NCBI GenBank assembly: GCA_050258035.1
Contig: JBLMYA010000006.1
Coordinates: 1-28,996 of the forward strand
Reading direction: 5' to 3'
Length of the DNA stretch: 28,996 nucleotides
Origin: DATBLE01 sp050258035
GTDB taxonomy: Bacteria; Actinomycetota; Thermoleophilia; Gaiellales; Gaiellaceae
Position numbers and translations under genes: made by a program
Notes under the pieces: model-generated
Database searches by the model: none
The model's input: only the letters and a program-made list of their open reading frames with translations
What the model was told of the DNA's origin: nothing
Shown: one piece after another, positions 23,733-28,996 of the stretch
Layout: the number at the start of each line of letters is the position of its first letter
How positions within the stretch are numbered: position 1 is the first letter of the stretch

Positions 23733-24950
23733 TTGAGTGCGAAGAGAAGGTTCGGCAAGCCGATGACTCGTCTCGCACTGGTGATGAGTCTCGCCCTTGC
23801 CTCCGCAGCGGTGGTGGTCGGCGTAGCCTCATCCGCCGGCGGCCAGTCCCCGGAGAAGTACAACGCCAAGCCCGCGCTGCTGTTGAAGGCGTTCGGCACG
23901 ACGACCGGCATCTCGAAGCCGGTTCTCGCGGCCGTCACACGGGCAGGTGTGCCCTTCACCGGGAAGAAGCTCGCGCTTGCGATCAAGTGTTGGAAGGAGA
24001 ACGTCTGCGACACGGGCACCGGCGGGAAGGTCACCGTTGCGCTCGCCGACGGCTTCGGAGAGAACGTGTGGCGTGAGGTGACCCACATGGAGTTCGTGCT
24101 CGGGGCCCTCACGTACCCGGAGATCGGCAAGATCATCTATACGAGCGGCCAGGGCAACACGCAGAAGGCGATCTCCGACTTCCGCAGCCTGATCGCCCAG
24201 AACGTGGATGTCATCATCGGCTTCCCGGACGCCGGCGCGGCGATGCTGCCGAGCTATCGGGCCGCCATGAAGAAGGGCATCGTGGTTGTCCCGTACACGT
24301 CGACGCCGGGCGGCACCCCAGGCAAGGACTGGACGTCGTTCGTCTCCGAGGATCTCTGCCAGCTCGGGAAGAACTTTGCCGGCGTCATGAACACGCAGGT
24401 CAAGAGCGGCAAGATCGTCTTCCTGGGTGGCACGCCGGGCAACGGCCTGTCCAAGGGCTGGCAGACCTGCGAGAAGCCTGCCCTGAACAAGAGCATCCAG
24501 GTCGTCGGCACCGCTGACACGAACTGGACCCGTCAGGGCACCCTGCAGGCGATGTCCGGATTCCTCAGCAAGTATCCGGATCTCAAGGGCGTCAGCTACG
24601 AGTACGCCGACGGCTTCATCGGCGGCGTCCAGGCATACAAGGCGGCGAAGAAGCCGATCAATCTCGTCCTGACTCTGCGCACCGACGAGATGGGCTTGTT
24701 CTGCCAGTGGAAGCAGATCAACAATCCGAACTTCAAGATCTACTACTCGAACGGCGGGAACTTCCAGTCGCGGTTGGCGCTCACCGCGGCGATGATCAAG
24801 CTGAACCGCGGGAGTATTCCCACGCAGATAAATGTTCCGCTGCACCAGCGGCAGGTCACCAAGTCGACGTGCAACCCAAGCATCCCGGGGCAGGCGTCGG
24901 CGTCAACCCTCGTGCCGAACAACGTGCTCAACGCGATGTACCACAAGTAG
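23733..24950 (+). CDS. Secreted ABC importer substrate-binding protein (Peripla_BP_4)
   Basis: TTG 23733 with AAGGAGGG upstream gives 405 residues: a signal peptide (MTRLALVMSLALASAAVVVG from about residue 11) and a mature part with a type I binding-protein fold: KVTVALADGFGENVWREVTH, AISDFRSLIAQNVDVIIGFP, then GIVVVPYTSTPGGTPGKDW. The linker and C-terminal lobe include KIVFLGGTPGNGLSKGW and GVSYEYADGFIGGVQAYKAA. There is no lipobox Cys near the cleavage site, so it is not an obvious lipoprotein, which is unusual for a Gram-positive-type importer. It contains a Cys pair, CWKENVC, soon after the leader, and CQWKQ and CNP later. Ribose-type binding proteins usually bind sugars, but the partners here suggest a catabolic substrate of the island. 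Ligand unknown. Confidence 0.85.
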   Translation: MSAKRRFGKPMTRLALVMSLALASAAVVVGVASSAGGQSPEKYNAKPALLLKAFGTTTGISKPVLAAVTRAGVPFTGKKLALAIKCWKENVCDTGTGGKVTVALADGFGENVWREVTHMEFVLGALTYPEIGKIIYTSGQGNTQKAISDFRSLIAQNVDVIIGFPDAGAAMLPSYRAAMKKGIVVVPYTSTPGGTPGKDWTSFVSEDLCQLGKNFAGVMNTQVKSGKIVFLGGTPGNGLSKGWQTCEKPALNKSIQVVGTADTNWTRQGTLQAMSGFLSKYPDLKGVSYEYADGFIGGVQAYKAAKKPINLVLTLRTDEMGLFCQWKQINNPNFKIYYSNGGNFQSRLALTAAMIKLNRGSIPTQINVPLHQRQVTKSTCNPSIPGQASASTLVPNNVLNAMYHK

Positions 24951-24989
24951 GCCGAAAGGAATGAAGCCGCGAGCGATTCCGAGGATGTC

Positions 24990-26540
24990 GTGACAAACCC
25001 ACAATCCGAAGCCCCGGTCGTGCTGTCATTGCAGGGCGTCTCGAAGCGGTTCGGCACCGTGCAGGCGTTGCAGGACGTCAGCATGGAGTGCCGCGCCGGC
25101 GAGGTCCATGCCGTGGTCGGGGAGAACGGGTCGGGGAAGTCGACGCTCCTCGGGATCGCCAGCGGCTACCTGGCGCCCGACGAGGGCGTGGTCGAGATCG
25201 CCGGGCACCGTCTGCACGCTGCCCGGGCCGGCGAGGCGCTTCGCCTCGGACTGGCGATGGCCTACCAGAACCTCGCTCAGGTGCAGAACCTGAGCGTGGC
25301 CGAGAACCTCTTCCTCGCGGCTCCCAGTGATAAGCGGCCTCACTTTCGCGAGATGGAGTCCTGGGCCGCCGACAAGCTGCGGCAGTTCGACATCCGGGTG
25401 TCCCCCGGCGCCCAGATTGCAGGTCTCGCCCTCGGCGAGCGCCAGTTCCTCGAGGTTGTGAAGGCGTTGCTGGTAAAGCCGAAGGTGCTGCTGCTCGACG
25501 AGCCGACCACCGCGCTCGCGCCGATGGAAGTGGAGCGTCTCCATGAGCTTGTTGCCGGCCTTGCGGCCGAGGGCGTCGGGATCGTCTACGTCAGCCACCG
25601 ACTGCCTGAGGTGCTCGAGATCGCTCACCGGACGACGGTGCTCCGGGACGGCGAGTACCAGGGGACGTACGCCATCTCCGAACTGGAGGAGGAGCGCCTC
25701 GTGGCGCTGATGATCGGGCGGTCGCTCAAGCTTGCGTTCCCCCCTCGCAGCGGAAACGTTGGGGCGAAGGAGGTGCTGCTAGAGATCGACGGGCTCCGGG
25801 GCCGCCGATTCGGTCCGCTCGATCTGACCCTGCACCGAGGCGAGATCCTCGGGATCGCCGGCGCGGAGGGCAACGGCCAGAACGAGATCCTCCGGAGTAT
25901 CGCCGGCGCCAGCAGAGCCGCCGGAACGATCAGGTGTAACGGAGCAAAGGTGAACCTCAGCTCACCGTACGCCGCGCTCGCCGCCGGGATCATGATGCTC
26001 AGCGGCGACCGGATGGGCGAGGCGCTCTTCCCCGTCCTCGGCGTGCGGAGCAACTCGTCGATCCAGGTGCTCGGCCGCTTCAGCAAGAGCGGTTGGCTCA
26101 GGCGTGGCAAGGAGAAGGCGACGGTCGAGAGCATGGTCGAGCGGCTCAAGGTGCGAACGCCGTCGATCGAGCAGCCGGTGCGTTTCCTCTCCGGCGGCAA
26201 CCAGCAAAAGGTGCTTCTCACCCGCCCCTTCCTGAGGGACGTACACGTGATCCTCGCCGAGGAGCCGACACAGGGGGTCGATGTGAAGTCCCGCTTCGAC
26301 ATCTACGAGGCGCTCCGGGGGAAGGCCGCCGATGGCGTCGCGATGATCGTGAAGTCGAGTGATCCGCTGGAACTGGCCGGGCTCTGCGATCGCGTGATCG
26401 TCGTCTCGCGCGGGCAGGTGATCGACGAGATCGAGGGCTCAGATCTGAGCGAAGCGCGGATCGTCGAGGGGATCGTGCGCTCCTCGGGGCGCCGGCAGGC
26501 CGCTCCGTCCGGTCAGGCGACAGCGGGTCAGAGTGGCTGA
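24990..26540 (+). CDS. Ribose-type ABC importer ATPase (two ABC domains, RbsA family)
   Basis: The 516-residue protein has two ABC domains as in RbsA/MglA/XylG. Domain one has Walker A GENGSGKST (44-52), a degenerate signature LALGERQF and Walker B LLLDEPTTAL followed by VSHRL. Domain two has a degenerate P-loop GAEGNGQNE, a full LSGGNQQKVLL signature, and VILAEEPTQGVD, in which Walker B Asp is Glu and the catalytic Glu remains. Asymmetric sites like this are typical of the family, with one site mainly doing hydrolysis. GTG 24990 has GAGGA upstream; 39 bases separate it from the binding-protein gene, and it overlaps the next permease by eight bases. It powers uptake at the inner face of the membrane. 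Confidence 0.9.
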   Translation: MTNPQSEAPVVLSLQGVSKRFGTVQALQDVSMECRAGEVHAVVGENGSGKSTLLGIASGYLAPDEGVVEIAGHRLHAARAGEALRLGLAMAYQNLAQVQNLSVAENLFLAAPSDKRPHFREMESWAADKLRQFDIRVSPGAQIAGLALGERQFLEVVKALLVKPKVLLLDEPTTALAPMEVERLHELVAGLAAEGVGIVYVSHRLPEVLEIAHRTTVLRDGEYQGTYAISELEEERLVALMIGRSLKLAFPPRSGNVGAKEVLLEIDGLRGRRFGPLDLTLHRGEILGIAGAEGNGQNEILRSIAGASRAAGTIRCNGAKVNLSSPYAALAAGIMMLSGDRMGEALFPVLGVRSNSSIQVLGRFSKSGWLRRGKEKATVESMVERLKVRTPSIEQPVRFLSGGNQQKVLLTRPFLRDVHVILAEEPTQGVDVKSRFDIYEALRGKAADGVAMIVKSSDPLELAGLCDRVIVVSRGQVIDEIEGSDLSEARIVEGIVRSSGRRQAAPSGQATAGQSG

Positions 26541-27630
26541 GACCGAGATCGCCGCCACGGCAGCGAAGGCGTCGCCGAAGCCGACCAGACGGGTTCGAGG
26601 CTGGATGCCGCTCGCGACGATGACGTGCCTCATGCTCGTGATCGGCGGTTACGCGGCCGGGCGGAATGCCGACTTCTACTCTTCGTTCAACCTCAACAGC
26701 CTGCTGGGCTCGAGCGGCACCCTCCCACTCGCCCTCGTCGCGATGGGTCAGGTGAACGCCCTCATGGTGGGCGGCTTCGACGTGTCGGTCGGGGCCTTGA
26801 TGACCCTCATCGTCGTGGTCGGGTCGAAGGGCCTCCTGACGGTCGGGGGCTCGTGGTGGTCATTCGTGCTCGGCTCCATCGCGCTGCTTGCGATCGGCCT
26901 CGGAGTCGGCGTTCTCAATGCATTCCTGATTCGGAAAATCCGCCTGCCTTCAATCATCGCCACGTTGGCGACACTGAGCGTCATGCAGGGCATCTCGCTC
27001 GTGCTTCGCCCGGTGCCCGACGGGGAGATCGACCCTCAGGTGCTCGACAAGCTCAACGCCAGCGTCAGCTTCGTCCCCTACGCGTTCATCGGGGTGGTCG
27101 TCCTCGCCGCGGTCTGGGACTTCTGGCTCTACGGGACGGCCGGTGGGCTGGCCGCCCGCGCGGTCGGGTCGGATGAGGCATCGTCGCGGCGGATCGGCAT
27201 CCCTTCGGAGGCGATCAACTGGCGGGCCTTCATCAGCTGCTCGATGATGGCCACGCTCGCCGGGTTCTTCCTGATCGCCCAGGTTGGGATCGGCGACGCA
27301 CGGGTTGGCTCAGGCTTCGCGCTGACGAGCATCGCCGCGGCCGTGCTCGGCGGCGCCAGCCTCCTGGGTGGGAAAGGCTCGTATGTCGGCGCCGTGATCG
27401 GCGCGCTCTTCCTCTCGCTGATCATCAACATCCTGCCGTTGCCGAACATCCTTCCCGGCTTCCTTCTGCAGTGGAGCGACGCGCTGCCCCTGATCTGCAT
27501 CGGCGCGTTCACGCTGCTCGCGCTCGTCGTGTACCAGGGGCCGGAGCTGTGGGAGCGCCTACAGGTGTTTTGGCGCGACCTGCGGAGCGGGCGCGAGCCG
27601 GAGCCCGCCCCGGCGACGATTCAGCGGTAG
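26533..27630 (+). CDS. Ribose-type ABC importer permease 2 (RbsC family)
   Basis: The 365-residue protein has about nine to ten hydrophobic segments and the family blocks ALMVGGFDVSVGALMTLIVV (GGFDVS where permease 1 has GGIDLS), IRLPSIIATLATLSVMQGIS, LAARAVGSDEASSRRIGIPS, and AAVLGGASLLGGKGSYVGAV. GTG 26533 overlaps the ATPase end by eight bases, showing translational coupling. Two different permeases imply a heterodimeric channel, less common than the RbsC homodimer. Its stop overlaps the stop of the convergent crotonase gene by ten bases (27621-27630), with no obvious terminator between. Confidence 0.9.
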   Translation: MAETEIAATAAKASPKPTRRVRGWMPLATMTCLMLVIGGYAAGRNADFYSSFNLNSLLGSSGTLPLALVAMGQVNALMVGGFDVSVGALMTLIVVVGSKGLLTVGGSWWSFVLGSIALLAIGLGVGVLNAFLIRKIRLPSIIATLATLSVMQGISLVLRPVPDGEIDPQVLDKLNASVSFVPYAFIGVVVLAAVWDFWLYGTAGGLAARAVGSDEASSRRIGIPSEAINWRAFISCSMMATLAGFFLIAQVGIGDARVGSGFALTSIAAAVLGGASLLGGKGSYVGAVIGALFLSLIINILPLPNILPGFLLQWSDALPLICIGAFTLLALVVYQGPELWERLQVFWRDLRSGREPEPAPATIQR

Positions 27631-28415
27631 GGCCGGAAGTCGGGCGGCCGTTTCTCGTCGAACGCGACCGCGCCCTCGTGGGATTCGGTGCTCTTCGAGA
27701 ACAGCTCGAGCCCGCCGTACGCGAGGCTCTGGATGCCGACGATGTGCTCGGTGTCGGCGTTGAACGAGTGCTTTATGAACCGGATCGCCGTCGGCGAATA
27801 GGAGGAGATCGTCTTCCCCCATGCGATTGCGGTCGGCAGGACGTCCTCCTGTGGCACAACCGCGTTGACCAGCCCCCAGCGCTCGGCGGTGGCGGCATCG
27901 AACTGCTCGAGCAGGAACCAGATCTGCCGGGCGCGCTTCTCCCCCACGATCCGGGCAAGGTAGGCGGTGCCGAAGCCGGCGTCGAATGACCCCACGCGCG
28001 GGCCCGTCTGCCCGAAGCGGGCGTTCTCCGCCGCAACCGTGAGGTCGCAGAGCACGTGCAGGACGTGGCCGCCGCCAATCGCGAAGCCGTTGACGGCGGC
28101 GATCACCGGCTTCGGGATCGCCCGGATCAGGCGGTGCAGCGCCTCGATCTCGTAGATGCCGCTCTCGGTGGGACCGTAGTCGCCGGTTTGGGCCTTCTGC
28201 TTCATGTCGCCGCCGGCGCAGAATGCGCGGTCGCCCGCGCCTGTCAGCACGACCGCGGCGACGTCCCTGTCCGCCCAGGCCCTGCGAAACGCGGCGATCA
28301 GCTCCTCGACGGTCCGGCCCCGGAAGGCGTTCATCCGGTCGGGGCGGTCGATCGTGATCACGGCGACGCTCTCGTCGACGTGGTAGCAGACGTCCGTAAA
28401 GTCCATCTCGTTCAT
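27621..28415 (-). CDS. MenB/BadI-type crotonase (candidate beta-ketoacyl-CoA C-C hydrolase)
   Basis: The 264-residue crotonase has oxyanion-hole motifs FCAGGD near 65-70 and FAIGGGHVLHVLCDLTVAA near 111-129, then RFGQTGPRVGSFDAGFGTAY near 133-152 and IVGEKRARQIWFL near 156-168. The MenB/BadI group is marked by NAFRG (29-33) and the GSFD segment, and not by the Glu pair of true hydratases. MenB condenses a ring and BadI hydrolyses the 2-ketocyclohexanecarboxyl-CoA ring. Here RPDRMNAFRG, KHSFNADTEHIVGI and KSTESHEGAVAFDEKRPPDF recall BadI more than MenB; no other menaquinone gene is near. ATG 28415 has GGAGG upstream. It may cleave a beta-ketoacyl-CoA, possibly the product of the ketone carboxylase route. 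It could also be a plain naphthoyl-CoA synthase. Confidence 0.82.
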   Translation of the reverse strand: MNEMDFTDVCYHVDESVAVITIDRPDRMNAFRGRTVEELIAAFRRAWADRDVAAVVLTGAGDRAFCAGGDMKQKAQTGDYGPTESGIYEIEALHRLIRAIPKPVIAAVNGFAIGGGHVLHVLCDLTVAAENARFGQTGPRVGSFDAGFGTAYLARIVGEKRARQIWFLLEQFDAATAERWGLVNAVVPQEDVLPTAIAWGKTISSYSPTAIRFIKHSFNADTEHIVGIQSLAYGGLELFSKSTESHEGAVAFDEKRPPDFRPYR

Positions 28416-28470
28416 CGCACGCCTCCGGAGTGTCGTGCCGCCTTCTGGTGATGGTCGCCGGTCTGGGAGC

Positions 28471-28615
28471 GCGTAATCCTACGGTGGCTGTGATCCGCGC
28501 GCCAGGCCGTGGATCCTGCCGGCGCTCGTGAGCCCGGGAAGATCCTGGAGCGCTAGGTTACCTTCCGGTACTGAACGATGATGCTCGCTGACCAGGCGCC
28601 ACGCTGGACGGCGAT
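28471..28615 (+). pseudogene. Relic of the CaiB/BaiF gene 5' end
   Basis: 28471-28535 matches 8481-8545 (the caiB upstream segment), and 28565-28605 matches 8615-8650 (codons for YCTMMLADQGA). The stretch between is shortened, and the Cys codon of YCTMM has become TGA, so it reads Tyr-stop-Thr-Met-Met. A one-base loss follows. The copy is dead but keeps the leader better than the gene body. Confidence 0.65.
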
Positions 28616-28664
28616 TTCCAGCCTGCTGCTCCGTCGCACGGAGTCGGTTCGGGCAACGCGACGC

Positions 28665-28748
28665 TTATTCGCGCGCCCGCCCGATTCGCATGCGCTCGAC
28701 CACGGTGACGTCGTGGCCGGCCTCGAGCAGCGTGCCGCGACGGGCACG
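28665..28748 (-). pseudogene. Possible Rossmann-fold fragment
   Basis: The minus frame reads GTLLEAGHDVTVVERMRIG, ending in a stop at 28665. LxEAGHDVTVVER is the second strand and following loop of FAD/NAD(P)-binding oxidoreductases and ketopantoate reductases. The expected GxGxxG strand just before it is missing, and no start is visible. Support is thin. Confidence 0.25.
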
Positions 28749-28778
28749 CTCATCCGGCCGATGTTTGTGGTGAGTAGA

Positions 28779-28795
28779 GGGTGGGAGGGGAGGGG
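28779..28795 (+). other. Canonical G-quadruplex motif
   Basis: GGG-T-GGG-A-GGGG-A-GGGG: four G-runs of at least three with single-base loops, the most stable arrangement known for such structures. It lies about 80 bases before the tRNA 3' fragment, in a gap without a live gene. Confidence 0.6.
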
Positions 28796-28874
28796 AGACG
28801 CAGGCTTCAGAGGACTAGAAATGGCTCAACCATCCCAGGGCTTCCCCCAGTCCCCGCTGCGCCACGATCGCACC

Positions 28875-28908
28875 CAGGAGGTCGCCGGTTCGAGTCCGGC
28901 TAGCTCCA
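28875..28908 (+). other. 3' third of a tRNA (variable loop, T-arm, acceptor strand)
   Basis: GCCGG (28884-28888), TTCGAGT loop, CCGGC (28896-28900), then TAGCTCC plus discriminator A (28901-28908) make a perfect T-arm and 3' acceptor strand. The 5' acceptor partner (GGAGCTA or GGGGCTA) and a D-arm are absent upstream in the expected 75-95 bases. Tyrosine-recombinase elements integrate in just this part of tRNA genes, so this may be a displaced attachment-site end. The isoacceptor is unclear; TAGCTCCA endings occur in actinobacterial alanine and similar tRNAs. The last 85 bases of the window hold nothing I can name. Confidence 0.6.
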
Positions 28909-28996
28909 TACCCACGATTTCCAGGGGTCACGCGAACAACCAAAGTGTCAGGTACGAACCCGGCTGTTTCTGATGGCCCAGCGTGACCAACCGCAG

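Noticed and set aside
28812..28908. Complete tRNA gene using GGACTAG at 28812 as 5' acceptor
   Set aside because: It does not pair properly with TAGCTCC, and no D-arm or anticodon arm can be drawn; only the 3' third is convincing.
1..28996. CRISPR array, rRNA genes, transposase or integrase genes
   Set aside because: No regularly spaced long repeats, no rRNA sequence and no transposase or integrase domain could be recognised in any frame.

Overview
The window looks like a stretch of chromosome from a high-GC actinobacterium. Codon third positions are almost always G or C, there are many GTG/TTG starts behind strong AGGAGG-type ribosome sites, and there is an F420-type luciferase-like oxidoreductase and an HD-GYP/LuxR fusion regulator. 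The style suggests Thermoleophilia (Gaiellales/Solirubrobacterales), but that is an inference from gene style, not a computed placement.

Layout. 1-3068: a leaderless AmiC-like ligand-binding protein with a small ABM-type protein downstream, divergent from an HD-GYP/LuxR regulator that seems to start at ATT. 3069-7262: a decayed zone with an intact SRPBCC protein and an intact LysM/lytic transglycosylase among gene debris (a chimeric reductase/epimerase ORF, a class III cyclase stub, a frameshifted PP2C phosphatase, short repeats). 7237-12515 (+): unknown protein, 29-residue ORF, SDR, CaiB/BaiF CoA-transferase, thiolase, cobalamin-type acyl-CoA mutase large subunit. 17559-12541 (-): the three subunits of an acetone-carboxylase-type ketone carboxylase (alpha, gamma, beta), convergent with the previous operon across a strong hairpin. 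18785-17829 (-): TolB-like propeller protein. 18899-19309 (+): half-size EamA-like membrane protein. 22189-19306 (-): luciferase-like oxidoreductase and an ACS-type acyl-CoA ligase. 22557-27630 (+): a complete ribose-type ABC importer (permease, binding protein, double ATPase, permease). 28415-27621 (-): a MenB/BadI-type crotonase. 28416-28996: relics, including a decayed copy of the start of the caiB gene, a tight G-quadruplex motif and the 3' third of a tRNA.

How it may work together. The central reading is a ketone catabolic island. An importer brings in a substrate; the SDR and/or luciferase-like enzyme makes or modifies a ketone; the ATP-dependent carboxylase adds CO2 to give a beta-keto acid; the ACS-type ligase (or the CaiB transferase) forms the beta-ketoacyl-CoA; then thiolase and/or the BadI/MenB-like enzyme breaks the C-C bond. 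With acetone this would be acetone to acetoacetate to acetoacetyl-CoA to two acetyl-CoA. The BadI-like crotonase and the unusual mutase suggest the true substrate may be larger or cyclic. The family calls are well supported; the pathway and substrate are inference.
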